From assembly GCF_042665595.1 (NCBI RefSeq), contig NZ_JBHTCT010000037.1:160411-224410 (forward strand): a stretch of 64,000 nucleotides of DNA. The letters run 5' to 3'. Origin of the DNA: Bhargavaea changchunensis. Lineage in GTDB: Bacteria > Bacillota > Bacilli > Bacillales_A > Planococcaceae. Each line of letters opens with the position of its first letter. The stretch's first letter is position 1. Shown in pieces: positions 42,317 through 51,806 of this stretch. Under the pieces are notes generated by a model that did not search any database, was not told the DNA's origin, and saw only the letters and a program-made list of their open reading frames with translations. Made by a program: the position numbers and the translations under genes.

Positions 42317-43147
42317 ATGCATACGGTATGGAAAGGCAGCATCAGCTTCGGACTCGTCAATATTCCGGTGAAGCTGCACGCGGCGACCGAGGACCGGGAC
42401 GTCAAGCTCCGGCAGCTGCATAAAGAGTGCAACGCGCCGATCTCCTATAAGAAGGTGTGCACGGCTTGCAACGCGGAAGTGAAGCAGGAGGATATCGTGA
42501 AGGCGTACGAGTACACGAAGGGCAAGTTCGTCGTGCTTGATGAGGACGACCTGAAGGCGCTCAAAAAGGAAAATGAGGACAAGGCAGTGGAGATCGTCGA
42601 CTTCGTGAAGCTGGAGGAAATCGATCCGATCTACTTTGAACGGACGTATTTTCTCGCGCCGGACAAGGGCGGGGCTAAGGCGTATGCGCTTCTCCGCGCC
42701 GCGCTGGGGGATTCGGACAAGATCGGGATTGCGAAAATCATCATCCGGCAAAAAGAGCAGCTCGCGGCGGTCCGTGTCTACAAAAATGCCCTGATGCTGG
42801 AGACGATCCATTATCCGGACGAGGTAAGAAAAGTCGAGGATGTGCCGAACGTGCCCGACGCGGAGAACGTACAGAAAAAAGAGCTGGACGTCGCCCTTAT
42901 GCTGATCGAGCAGCTGACGACACCGTTCGAGCCGGAAAAGTATAAGGACGAGTACCGGGAAGCGCTCATGGAGCTGATCGAGGCGAAAAAGGCGGGCAAG
43001 GAGACCGTCACAGCGGCCGAGCGGGAAGCACCGGCCGCAACGAATGCGACCGACCTGATGGCCGCGCTTCAGGCATCTCTGGAAAAAACCACAAAGAAAA
43101 AGCCGGCCCCGAAAAAGCGTGCGGCGGCAAAGAAAAAACAGGCATAA
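42317..43147 (+). CDS. ku: NHEJ DNA end-binding protein Ku
   Basis: 276 residues. MHTVWKGSISFGLVNIPVKLHAATEDRD is the classic bacterial Ku start; ISYKKVCTACNAEVKQEDIVKAYEY and PIYFERTYFLAPDKGGAKAY follow. The C-terminus is Lys/Ala/Pro-rich (KKKPAPKKRAAAKKKQA), as in DNA-contacting Ku tails. It recruits LigD to broken ends. In B. subtilis the pair is active in spores, which fits the coat genes here. Confidence 0.95.
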   Translation: MHTVWKGSISFGLVNIPVKLHAATEDRDVKLRQLHKECNAPISYKKVCTACNAEVKQEDIVKAYEYTKGKFVVLDEDDLKALKKENEDKAVEIVDFVKLEEIDPIYFERTYFLAPDKGGAKAYALLRAALGDSDKIGIAKIIIRQKEQLAAVRVYKNALMLETIHYPDEVRKVEDVPNVPDAENVQKKELDVALMLIEQLTTPFEPEKYKDEYREALMELIEAKKAGKETVTAAEREAPAATNATDLMAALQASLEKTTKKKPAPKKRAAAKKKQA

Positions 43148-43151
43148 TCAG

Positions 43152-43187
43152 AAAAGAGATTCCGGGAATTGGACGGAATCTCTTTTT
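43152..43187 (+). terminator. intrinsic terminator of ku
   Basis: AAAAGAGATTCCG / CGGAATCTCTTTT with a 9-nt loop and T tail. Confidence 0.9.
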
Positions 43188-43254
43188 GCGTACCACATAT
43201 GTTTCGGGAAATTACACAGGTTTAAATTGTCTATTAAAGATTTTGCGAATATTG

Positions 43255-43282
43255 TTGAATTCTCTGCAGGTTTTGTTAAGAT
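43255..43282 (+). promoter_or_regulatory. sigma-A-like promoter of abgT-like gene
   Basis: TTGAAT, 16 bp, TAAGAT; the same hexamers and spacing as the promoter at 6173. Confidence 0.5.
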
Positions 43283-43329
43283 AGTAAACATTGCTGTAAC
43301 GCTTTACCGTGCTAAAGGGGGAAACAAAG

Positions 43330-44865
43330 ATGGCGAAATCCGCCCAACCGAAACAACGCGGGGTGTTTGACCGCTTTCTCGATACTGTTGAGAGAATAGG
43401 AAACAAGCTGCCGGATCCGGTCATGCTGTTCGTCTATCTGGCCGGGGCGATCCTTGTGGCATCCGCAATATTCGGGATGATGGGAACGTCCGCGGTGAAC
43501 CCCGGAACGGGAGAGAAAATCACTGTCGTCAATCTCCTGAATGGGGAGGGGCTCATCCGGATCCTGACGGAGATGGTTACGAACTTCACCAGCTTCCCGC
43601 CGCTCGGCCTGGTTCTGGTCGTCATGCTCGGGGTCGGACTGGCCGAATCGACCGGGCTGATCACCGCAATGATGAAGGCGACCGTCCTGAAGGCGCCGAA
43701 GAAAATCATCCTGCCGATTATCGTTCTTGTGGCGATTTCCGGAAACGCGGCGGCAGACGCGGCATTCGTCGTTCTTCCGCCGATCGTCGCGATGATCTTT
43801 GCCGCGCTCGGACGTCATCCGCTTGCCGGAATCGCCGTGGCCTATGCGGCGTGCGCCGGTGCTTTCGGGGCCAACCTGCTGCTGTCACTGACCGACCCGC
43901 TCGTTTACGGGTTCACGGAACCGGCGGCACATATGGTCGACCCGGATTATCAAGGAAACCCGATGATCAACTATTATTTCCTTTGCATCTCCGCGCTTAT
44001 CCTGATACCGGTCGCCACATTCGTAACGAACCGGATTGTCGAGCCGCGCCTCGGCAAGTTCGAAGGCATCGTGGAGGCAGAATCAGCTGAAGCAATCACG
44101 GCTGAAGAAAAGAAGGGCCTGAAGTGGGCGGGCCTCTCGATTCTGATCACCGGAGCCATCCTCGCTTTCCTGACGCTTCCGGAAAATGCGATACTCCGGA
44201 ATCCTGAAGACGGCGGACTGATCATTTCACCGTTCATGGATTCAATCATCCCGATCATGATGATCCTCTTCATCGTCCCGGCTATCGCCTACGGGAAAGC
44301 GTCTGGTGCCATTAAGAACTCAAGAGACTTTGGTGACCATCTCGGAAAAGCGATGGCCAGCATGGGGCCGTATATCGTCATCGCATTTGTCGCGGGACAG
44401 ATGATCGCCTACTTTAACTGGAGCAACCTGGGACCGGTCATCGCCATCAAGGGCGCAGCGGCACTTGAAGAAATCGGTTTTACCGGATTGCCGCTTTTCC
44501 TGGGCTTCATCCTGATCGCCGCGCTTATCAACTTCCTGATCGCCAGCGCTTCAGCGAAGTGGGCCATCCTCGCGCCGGTATTTGTTCCGATGTTCCTGAT
44601 GATGGGCTACGACCCGGCTGTCACGCAAGTTGCCTACCGGATCGGTGACTCGCTCACCAACCCGATCACTCCGATGTTCCCGTATTTTGCAATCGTTCTG
44701 ACGTTTGCCAGGAAGTACAACCCGAAAATGGGGATGGGCACGTTCATGACGGCACTTCTGCCGTATTCGATTGCGTTTACCATCATGTGGCTCCTCCTCT
44801 TCAGCGCCTGGTTCCTCCTGGATATTCCGCTCGGACCGGGCGGGGGGATCCATCTCGGCCAATAA
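43330..44865 (+). CDS. AbgT-family transporter
   Basis: 511 residues with about 11-13 transmembrane helices. GVFDRFLDTVERIGNKLPDPVMLFVYLAGAI is the characteristic AbgT start; GNAAADAAFVVLPPIVAMIF, GAFGANLLLSLTDPLVYGFTEPAA and NFLIASASAKWAILAPVFVPMFLMMGYDP are conserved. Members take up p-aminobenzoyl-glutamate or export sulfonamides. AAAGGGGG precedes the ATG. Single gene. Confidence 0.92.
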   Translation: MAKSAQPKQRGVFDRFLDTVERIGNKLPDPVMLFVYLAGAILVASAIFGMMGTSAVNPGTGEKITVVNLLNGEGLIRILTEMVTNFTSFPPLGLVLVVMLGVGLAESTGLITAMMKATVLKAPKKIILPIIVLVAISGNAAADAAFVVLPPIVAMIFAALGRHPLAGIAVAYAACAGAFGANLLLSLTDPLVYGFTEPAAHMVDPDYQGNPMINYYFLCISALILIPVATFVTNRIVEPRLGKFEGIVEAESAEAITAEEKKGLKWAGLSILITGAILAFLTLPENAILRNPEDGGLIISPFMDSIIPIMMILFIVPAIAYGKASGAIKNSRDFGDHLGKAMASMGPYIVIAFVAGQMIAYFNWSNLGPVIAIKGAAALEEIGFTGLPLFLGFILIAALINFLIASASAKWAILAPVFVPMFLMMGYDPAVTQVAYRIGDSLTNPITPMFPYFAIVLTFARKYNPKMGMGTFMTALLPYSIAFTIMWLLLFSAWFLLDIPLGPGGGIHLGQ

Positions 44866-44873
44866 TACAAATA

Positions 44874-44917
44874 CCGTCCGTTTGCAGTGTATGTGGTGCA
44901 AACGGACGGTGTTTATT
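44874..44917 (+). terminator. intrinsic terminator of abgT-like gene
   Basis: CCGTCCGTTTGCA / TGCAAACGGACGG with a 10-nt loop. Confidence 0.88.
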
Positions 44918-44971
44918 TTCGTTTCTTGAATTGTCGGGACCTTTGTAATGAGCCTTTCTGACTGGTTATTT

Positions 44972-45010
44972 ATAACAATTTCTTTACTCCATTTTAACTC
45001 TGCGTGAACA
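44972..45010 (+). promoter_or_regulatory. Pho box (PhoP-binding repeats)
   Basis: Four hexamers with exact 11-bp spacing: ATAACA (44972), TTTACT (44983), TTAACT (44994) and TGAACA (45005). This matches the B. subtilis PhoP consensus TT(A/C/T)A(C/T)A repeated every 11 bp, and it lies 54 bp before the phosphatase start. Confidence 0.75.
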
Positions 45011-45063
45011 TTACTCCAATATAGTTGCAAGTGTTCCAGAAACATAGTTGAGGAGTGGATAGC

Positions 45064-46446
45064 ATGCTGAAGAAATTCGGAATTGCCGCACTGGGGGCTG
45101 GTCTTATCCTGTCGGGGATGGGAGGCCTTACAGCGGCAGATGCGGCCAAGCCGGAATGGGCAGGCCAGGGAAAGCCGGAGTGGGCCGGAAAACCCGGTAA
45201 GGGAAATGGAAAGGACAAAAGCAAAATTGAAAACGTCATTTACATGATTCCGGACGGGTTAAGCGCGGATTACGCATCGAACTACCGCATCTACAAAGGC
45301 GAAGAAGCGGTTTGGGATGCCCATCTGAAAGGGATGTTCACTACATATTCGGCCAACTCGGATGTCACGGACTCCGCAGCGGCGGGAACGGCGATGGCAA
45401 CTGGTGTCAAGACGGACAACGGCGTAGTCGGCCTGGATGCAGAAGGAAATGAGCTGGAGTCGATTCTTGAGGCATCGGAAAAAGCCGGCAAGTCCACGGG
45501 CCTGGTCGCCACTTCGACAATCACACACGCAACGCCGGCTTCATTCGTCGCCAATGTTGAGAGCCGGAACAATGAAACGGAAATCGCCCGCCAGATGGCG
45601 GACAGCGAAGTTGATGTTCTCCTCGGCGGAGGAAAAAACAACTTCCTGCCGGCATCCGTTGGCGGTAACCAGGAGGAGCACGATCTGATCCGGGAAGTAC
45701 AGGAGCAAGGCGCTGCATATGTAGAGACCCGTGATGAGTTGTTGGATGCCGGAGACTTGGATGTGGAAAATGGCGACCGCCTGATCGGCTTGTTCGCAGA
45801 TGATGCACTTGCACCGGAACTCCACCGAGGTGAAACGGAACAGCCTAGCATCGCGGAGATGACGGAAGCCGCCATCGATGCACTTGAAGAGGACGAGGAC
45901 GGATTCTTCCTGGTCGTTGAGGGCAGCCAGATTGACTGGGCAGGCCATGACAATGACGCGGCATGGGCAATGTCGGACGTCGCGGCATTTGAAGAAGCTG
46001 TCGAAGAAGCCATTGAATTCGCAGAAGAAGATGGAAACACGCTTGTCGTTGTTGCGGGTGACCACGACACCGGTGGCATGACAACTGGTTCGAAGGGATC
46101 CATGGCACTGAACGCCGACATCCTGAAAGACGTGACGGCGACAGGCGATCACATGGCTGCCCAGCTGAACGAAGACCGTTCGAACGTGGCGGAAGTGGTC
46201 AAGACTTACACCGGCTTTGACCTTTCCGAAGAAGAGATCGCAACAATCGAGGCAGCAGGCAACGCCAGCCTGGCGATCAACCAGGTGATCAGCGACCGTG
46301 CAAATATTGGCTGGACAAGCACAAACCACACAGGCGCGGATATCTCGCTTTATGTGTTCGGACCGGATGCGGACAGCTTCGTGGGCTTCCATGACAACAC
46401 GGATCTTCCGAAACTGATTGCAGAAGCGATGAAACTCGGCAACTGA
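45064..46446 (+). CDS. secreted alkaline phosphatase
   Basis: 460 residues. Signal peptide 1-25 (FGIAALGAGLILSGMGG...), then a PEWAGxGKPEWAGKPGK linker. Catalytic features: VIYMIPDGL (first metal site), DSAAAGTAMATG with the nucleophilic Ser, VEGSQIDWAGHDND, VVVAGDHDTGGM and TSTNHTG. It frees phosphate from organic esters outside the cell. ATG 45064 is 8 nt from GAGGAG. The upstream Pho box predicts induction by phosphate starvation. Confidence 0.93.
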   Translation: MLKKFGIAALGAGLILSGMGGLTAADAAKPEWAGQGKPEWAGKPGKGNGKDKSKIENVIYMIPDGLSADYASNYRIYKGEEAVWDAHLKGMFTTYSANSDVTDSAAAGTAMATGVKTDNGVVGLDAEGNELESILEASEKAGKSTGLVATSTITHATPASFVANVESRNNETEIARQMADSEVDVLLGGGKNNFLPASVGGNQEEHDLIREVQEQGAAYVETRDELLDAGDLDVENGDRLIGLFADDALAPELHRGETEQPSIAEMTEAAIDALEEDEDGFFLVVEGSQIDWAGHDNDAAWAMSDVAAFEEAVEEAIEFAEEDGNTLVVVAGDHDTGGMTTGSKGSMALNADILKDVTATGDHMAAQLNEDRSNVAEVVKTYTGFDLSEEEIATIEAAGNASLAINQVISDRANIGWTSTNHTGADISLYVFGPDADSFVGFHDNTDLPKLIAEAMKLGN

Positions 46447-46467
46447 ACAGAGGCTTTTTGTTGTAAA

Positions 46468-46500
46468 AGAAGGGGATTGGGCAACCAATCTCCTTTTTTG
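46468..46500 (+). terminator. intrinsic terminator of alkaline phosphatase gene
   Basis: AAGGGGATTGG-GCAA-CCAATCTCCTT followed by T residues. Confidence 0.88.
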
Positions 46501-46754
46501 TTTGGTGTATTTATTTGAATAAAGCTTTACATGATACACACATGAAAATAAAATGTCAATAATAAATTTGTGCTTTTGTCATAAAAATGTTACAATACTC
46601 GTACAATTGTTTTTGGACCCGTATTCGGAAATTCTGCTGTGTTTGACGCAGAGAGAATGGAGAATGCGTTTTTTTATATTTTCTTTATCCCATAATAAAA
46701 AAACAGTTGTTCGGGCTTTATGTTGTTAAGTGTGACGAGGGAGGAAAAAGGATC

Positions 46755-47606
46755 ATGAATTTAGTCGATAAGAAAGTGACGCACAAGCGTTTTGGAACGG
46801 GCAGTATCGTTCATCACGACGAGTCCAGAATTGAAATAGATTTCGGCGAGGAAAATAAAACATTTTTTTTCCCCGACGCTTTCGAAAAGCACCTGGTGCT
46901 GCACGATGAAAGTGCCGCTCATTCACTCGAAGAACTGATCAAAGAAAAAGAAAGCGAACGAATCGAAGAAGAGCTGCAGAAGGAAGAGGAAAAAGAACAT
47001 CTGCGGAAACAGCAGGAACTGCGCGCAGAGCATGAAAAACTGATGAAAAATCATAAGCTCCATCCGCAATCGCAGTTGGTTTTCTGGTGTGATCCGGAAG
47101 AAAAAAAGCTGGCATTCTCAAAGTGGAAAGTTTTCTCGGGTGAAATCAAAAGTGGGAAAAATAAAGGGAAGCCGAATAAACCAAGCCGTCTGCACCAAAA
47201 CAGCGCGGTTCTCCTGACGGAAAGAGACTCCGACACTCCCGAAAAAGACAGGAAGGTCCTAGGGGTCTTCATGGTGGATGAAGAATTCATCGGCAAGCAG
47301 AGTGAAGACGGCATTGTTCCGGCCCATTCCCTCTATCGGATCCAGCTTACAGAGCAGGAATCGGCTAAGATGAACTTCTGGAAATACTATGCTAACGAAA
47401 AAAACCCGGATAAAATGACGTGGAACACGGGTAAATACCGTTATTTCGATAATGCATCGATGGCCCAAATTTTGCGCGATATTGTGTCGCTGAAAAGTGA
47501 CCCGGAAGAAAAAGAATTGGCACAGCAATTTTTTGAGCACTTTTGCAAAATGAATCAAATCATGGAGCAAGAGCTGCCGGAACCCGATGGTGCGTTACTG
47601 CAATAA
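46755..47606 (+). CDS. hypothetical protein with N-terminal SH3-like and coiled-coil parts
   Basis: 283 residues. The N-terminal 55 residues (KKVTHKRFGTGSIVHHDESRIEIDFGEENKTFFFPDAF) look like the small beta-barrel found at helicase C-termini or in CarD-like proteins. A charged coiled coil (about 62-110) follows, then an unknown globular domain with LVFWCDPEEKKLAFSKWKVFSGEI and MNFWKYYANEKNPDKMTW. I cannot name it. Preceded by an unusually AT-rich 250 bp and followed 52 bp later by a UvrA-like gene; both may be acquired. Confidence 0.75.
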   Translation: MNLVDKKVTHKRFGTGSIVHHDESRIEIDFGEENKTFFFPDAFEKHLVLHDESAAHSLEELIKEKESERIEEELQKEEEKEHLRKQQELRAEHEKLMKNHKLHPQSQLVFWCDPEEKKLAFSKWKVFSGEIKSGKNKGKPNKPSRLHQNSAVLLTERDSDTPEKDRKVLGVFMVDEEFIGKQSEDGIVPAHSLYRIQLTEQESAKMNFWKYYANEKNPDKMTWNTGKYRYFDNASMAQILRDIVSLKSDPEEKELAQQFFEHFCKMNQIMEQELPEPDGALLQ

Positions 47607-47657
47607 TCGTAATATCTCGCCATTCGGCGGCCGGGCAAGGACAGAGAGGATAATGAA

Positions 47658-49949
47658 ATGCCGCAGGAAAAAGATGAGATTGTCTTAAGAGGCCTCAAAG
47701 AAAACAACTTAAAAAACATCGATCTGAATCTGCCGAAAGAAAAAATCATTGTATTTACCGGTCTTTCAGGCTCGGGCAAGAGCTCGGTTGTCTTTGATAC
47801 GCTGGCAACAGAGAGCAGAAGGCAGATGACATTGAATTATCCTGCCTATGTCAGGTATCAGATGCCGAGATACGAAAGGCCCCATGCCGATCTGATGCAG
47901 AACCTGAGTCCGGTGGTTGTCGTGGAGCAGAAGCCTGCGGGGGGCAATTCCCGTTCCACTGTCGGCACCTATATGGATATCGACCCGCTGATCAGACTTC
48001 TGTTCTCAAGGATCGGACAGCCGGCGATCGGTTCCGCCAATGATTTTTCCAGCCAGAGTTCATTCGGCAGATGTCCGGAATGCGGAGGGTTCGGAGAAGT
48101 GATTGCGCCGGACGTCAATAAGCTGGTCGATTTCGACAAGTCACTCAGGGAGCATGCCGTCAGGTTCAAACCGCTGTCTCCTTCCGGCTGGCAGGGCAAT
48201 TGGATGATGACGTGCGGGTTGTTTGATCCGGACAAACCCATCAGGGATTACTCAGAAGAAGACCGGCGCCTGCTGCTGTATGGTCCGCGGGAAGGTGAGC
48301 GTGCATATGCGCCGTTCCACACGAAAAACGGACCCCACAATGCGGAGTGGGACGGATTGCTGCCCAGATTTACACGCGTCTACATCAATCGCGACATCTC
48401 AAAGCTCAAACAAATCTCCCAAGAGGATGTTCTGGCGGTATCGACACATTCCTTGTGCCCGACCTGCCAGGGTTCGGGCCTGAACCCGAAGGTGCTGGAA
48501 TGCAGGATCAACGGCCTGAATATCGCGGAATATGACCAGCTGGAGCTTCCGGAGTTGCTGGAAGAGCTGGAGAACATTCAGGACCCGACGGGAGAATCAA
48601 TTGCCAAACAGGCCATTCCCAATGTAAGGCAGTTAGTCGACATGGGGCTGGGCTATTTGAGCCTGTCCAGAAAAATGGGGACCCTTTCGGGCGGCGAAGC
48701 CCAAAGGGTGAAAATTGCCCGTCATCTGGGGAACAGCCTGAATAACCTGACCTATATTTTCGACGAACCGAGCGCGGGGCTCCATCCCGAAGAAGTGCAC
48801 CTGCTCATTGGGATGCTGAAAAGGATCAAAGAGCAGCATAATACGGTGATTATCATCGAACATGATCTGTCGGTAGTAAGAGAAGCCGACCAAATCATAG
48901 AGATGGGCCCGGGAGCAGGCGTGAACGGGGGCAACGTCATCTTCCAGGGGCAATTGGCGAAATTAACAAATTCCCCGACCGCGAAAGCCCTGGAGCAGAA
49001 ACTGGACATCAACGAAAACCCAAGGGATCACAAAGGCTATTTTCCGATAAGGGGAGCAAGGAACAACAACCTGAAAAACGTGGATGCGGATGTTCCAAAA
49101 GGGGTGCTGGTCTCTGTATGCGGCGTATCCGGATCAGGAAAAAGTTCCCTGATCCTGGAGGCGTTCAAGGAATGGTATCCGGAGTCCATCACAGTGGGGC
49201 AGGGCGGCATCGGGATCTCCAGCCGCTCGACCATGGCGACTTACATGGGGATCATGGATGACATCCGGGCCGCCTTTGCAAAAGCGACGGGACAGCCGGC
49301 CGGATTGTTCAGCTTCAACTCCCTTGGGGCCTGTCCGGTCTGTAAAGGAAAGGGTGTCCTGACACCGGAAGTGGCTTTTGCCGATCCGGTGACGATTCCA
49401 TGCGAAGCGTGCGGCGGAACGAGATACTCGGACGAGGCCCTGTCGTACCGGTATGAGGGAAAAAACATTATTGAAATTCTGGAGCTGACCATCGACGAGG
49501 CTGCGGATTACTTTACACAGCAAAAGATCCTGAACCGGGTCAATACGCTGAAGGACGTCGGATTGGGATACCTGACTTTGGGGCAGACGACAAGCTCGTT
49601 GAGCGGAGGGGAAATCCAGCGCCTGAAACTTGCAAGCCAATTGCAGAAAGAGGGCCAGATCTACCTGCTCGACGAACCATCCCTCGGCCTGCACGCGGCA
49701 GACGATGAAAAGCTGATGGATGTCTTTCAGAAGCTGGTGGACAGGGGCAACTCGGTCATCATCATCGAACACAACCTGGACTTTATCGCGGCAAGCGACT
49801 GGGTCATCGAAATGGGGCCGGGAGGCGGAAAGCAGGGCGGACAAATCCTGTTCGAGGGGACGCCCGAAGACATGCTGAACGCCGAAACGGTGACTGCGAA
49901 ATGGCTGAAAGACGGGGTTGGCTCACGTGGGCAATCAAAAACCAGATAA
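47658..49949 (+). CDS. short UvrA-like ABC ATPase
   Basis: 763 residues against about 950 for UvrA. Two ABC cassettes: Walker A GLSGSGKSS (about 35) and GVSGSGKSS (about 490); signatures LSGGEAQRVKIA (about 340) and LSGGEIQRLKLAS (about 650); Walker B FDEPSAGLH and LDEPSLGLH. Zinc pairs CPECGG, CPTCQGSG, CPVCKGKG and CEACGG. The N-terminal region seems shortened, as in UvrA2/drug-resistance paralogues, so it may not pair with UvrB. It could protect DNA from a specific agent (inference). Confidence 0.9.
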   Translation: MPQEKDEIVLRGLKENNLKNIDLNLPKEKIIVFTGLSGSGKSSVVFDTLATESRRQMTLNYPAYVRYQMPRYERPHADLMQNLSPVVVVEQKPAGGNSRSTVGTYMDIDPLIRLLFSRIGQPAIGSANDFSSQSSFGRCPECGGFGEVIAPDVNKLVDFDKSLREHAVRFKPLSPSGWQGNWMMTCGLFDPDKPIRDYSEEDRRLLLYGPREGERAYAPFHTKNGPHNAEWDGLLPRFTRVYINRDISKLKQISQEDVLAVSTHSLCPTCQGSGLNPKVLECRINGLNIAEYDQLELPELLEELENIQDPTGESIAKQAIPNVRQLVDMGLGYLSLSRKMGTLSGGEAQRVKIARHLGNSLNNLTYIFDEPSAGLHPEEVHLLIGMLKRIKEQHNTVIIIEHDLSVVREADQIIEMGPGAGVNGGNVIFQGQLAKLTNSPTAKALEQKLDINENPRDHKGYFPIRGARNNNLKNVDADVPKGVLVSVCGVSGSGKSSLILEAFKEWYPESITVGQGGIGISSRSTMATYMGIMDDIRAAFAKATGQPAGLFSFNSLGACPVCKGKGVLTPEVAFADPVTIPCEACGGTRYSDEALSYRYEGKNIIEILELTIDEAADYFTQQKILNRVNTLKDVGLGYLTLGQTTSSLSGGEIQRLKLASQLQKEGQIYLLDEPSLGLHAADDEKLMDVFQKLVDRGNSVIIIEHNLDFIAASDWVIEMGPGGGKQGGQILFEGTPEDMLNAETVTAKWLKDGVGSRGQSKTR

Positions 49950-49957
49950 TTTCTGTA

Positions 49958-49986
49958 GCCGCATTCCATATGGAGTGCGGCTTTTT
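49958..49986 (+). terminator. intrinsic terminator of uvrA-like gene
   Basis: GCCGCATTCC-ATAT-GGAGTGCGGC followed by T5. Confidence 0.9.
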
Positions 49987-50064
49987 CATGAATAGACACC
50001 CCTGTGAATAAACAGAAAATTCCTATACAATGAAAGGAAATCGGACTCGGAAGGCGGGATGGGG

Positions 50065-51714
50065 ATGGAATACGATGTGATCACGGTGGGACACGGGCTT
50101 GCCGGGCTGGTAGCGGCGTCGGAGCTGGCAGGCGCAGGCAAAAAGGTGCTTCTCCTCGACCAGGAGCCGGCTTCGAATCTCGGGGGCCAGGCGTGGTGGT
50201 CATTCGGCGGGCTGTTTCTCGTGGATTCACCGGAGCAGCGCCGGATGGGCATCAAAGACTCGCATGAACTGGCCTGGCAGGACTGGCTGGGCACGGCGGG
50301 CTTTGACCGGATGAACGACGAAGACGAATGGGGCTACCAGTGGGCAAAGGCGTATGTCGACTTTGCCGCGGGCGAGAAGCGCGAGTGGCTCCGGTCGCTC
50401 GGCGTCCGGTTTTTCCCGGTCGTCGGCTGGGCGGAGCGCGGCGGGAGCCTCGCGGACGGTCACGGAAACTCCGTCCCCCGCTTCCATATCGTCTGGGGAA
50501 CGGGTCCCGGAATCGTCAAACCCTTCGCAGACCGCGTGCGGCAGGGGATCCGTGACGGTCTGATCCATTACCTGCCGCGCCACCGGGTGACGGAACTCGT
50601 CACGGAAAACGGCATGGTGACAGGCGTGCGCGGGGAGAAATTGGCGGAGGACGACCGGACACGCGGCGAGAAGACGTCCCGCGAAGTGGAGCGGCTCTTT
50701 GAAGTTCGCGCCGGGGCCGTGCTCATGACGAGCGGCGGCATCGGAGGCAACCATGAGCTGGTCCGGGCAAACTGGCCGGAGCGCCTCGGCAGTCCTCCTG
50801 CACGCATGCTGACAGGCGTCCCGGCCTATGTCGACGGACACTTGCTCGGAGCGGCGGAAAAGGCCGGGGGGCGGCTCGTCAACCGCGACCGCATGTGGCA
50901 CTATACCGAAGGCATCCAAAACTACGATCCGGTCTGGCCCAATCACGGCATCCGCATCCTGCCGGGACCCTCGCCGCTCTGGTTCAATGCGGAGGGGCAG
51001 CGCTTCGGCGCGCCGAACTTCCCGGGCTTTGACACGCTCTCGACACTCGAAGCGATCGGGAAAAGTGGCTACGGTTATTCCTGGTTCGTCCTGACGAAAA
51101 AGATGATCGAGAAAGAGTTCGCCCTGTCCGGTTCGGAACAGAATCCGGACCTGACCGGAAAAAGCATCCGGATGATCCTGTCGCGAGTGCTTCCGGGCGC
51201 GCCTGAGCCCGTCGAGAAGTTCATGAAGCGGGGAGAGGATTTTGTCGTCGCCAGGACGCTTCCGGAACTGGTCGACGGCATGAATGACCTGGTCGGAGAG
51301 GAGCGCATCTTCCTTGAAGAGATGGAGCGGCAGATCCGGGCCCGCGACCGCGAGATCGACAACAAATTCGCGAAGGACCTCCAGGTAATGGCGATCCGGA
51401 GCGCGCGGGCATCCATGGGCGACAAACTCGTCCGCGTCGCGCCGCCTCACCGCATCCTCGACCCCGCAGCCGGTCCGCTGATCGCGGTACGGCTGAACAT
51501 TGTCAGCCGGAAGACGCTGGGCGGCCTTCAGACCAACCTGTCTGGACAAGTGCTGGGCGCGGACGGAGAACCGGTGCCGGGCCTTTACGCCGCAGGCGAG
51601 GCGTCCGGATTCGGCGGAGGCGGCGTCCACGGCTACCGGTCTCTGGAAGGCACCTTCCTCGGCGGCTGCCTGTTCTCCGGACGGCAGGCGGGCAGGGCGC
51701 TCAGTCAGGGGTAG
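50065..51714 (+). CDS. FAD-binding dehydrogenase (KstD/fumarate reductase-like)
   Basis: 549 residues. N-terminal dinucleotide fold YDVITVGHGLAGLVAASELAGAGKKVLLLDQE, substrate-cap domain, and C-terminal FAD segment GLYAAGEASGFGGGGVHGYRSLEGTFLGGCLFSGRQAGR. It resembles the flavoproteins annotated FAD-binding dehydrogenase, related to 3-ketosteroid delta-1-dehydrogenase; substrate unknown. No signal peptide, so cytosolic. ATG 50065 has better spacing to AAGGCGGG than the ATG two codons earlier. Confidence 0.9.
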   Translation: MEYDVITVGHGLAGLVAASELAGAGKKVLLLDQEPASNLGGQAWWSFGGLFLVDSPEQRRMGIKDSHELAWQDWLGTAGFDRMNDEDEWGYQWAKAYVDFAAGEKREWLRSLGVRFFPVVGWAERGGSLADGHGNSVPRFHIVWGTGPGIVKPFADRVRQGIRDGLIHYLPRHRVTELVTENGMVTGVRGEKLAEDDRTRGEKTSREVERLFEVRAGAVLMTSGGIGGNHELVRANWPERLGSPPARMLTGVPAYVDGHLLGAAEKAGGRLVNRDRMWHYTEGIQNYDPVWPNHGIRILPGPSPLWFNAEGQRFGAPNFPGFDTLSTLEAIGKSGYGYSWFVLTKKMIEKEFALSGSEQNPDLTGKSIRMILSRVLPGAPEPVEKFMKRGEDFVVARTLPELVDGMNDLVGEERIFLEEMERQIRARDREIDNKFAKDLQVMAIRSARASMGDKLVRVAPPHRILDPAAGPLIAVRLNIVSRKTLGGLQTNLSGQVLGADGEPVPGLYAAGEASGFGGGGVHGYRSLEGTFLGGCLFSGRQAGRALSQG

Positions 51715-51806
51715 ATCTGTTGAGTCACATTGTTGGAATAAATACTTGAAATCTTCCGACCTTTTGACTGAAGATAGAAGAGGTCTACATAAGGGAGGAG
51801 ATTCAT

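Noticed and set aside
50227..51630. 467-codon open frame antisense to the FAD dehydrogenase
   Set aside because: A long antisense frame is expected in GC-rich coding DNA; no motifs and no ribosome site. The flavoprotein on the plus strand is certain.
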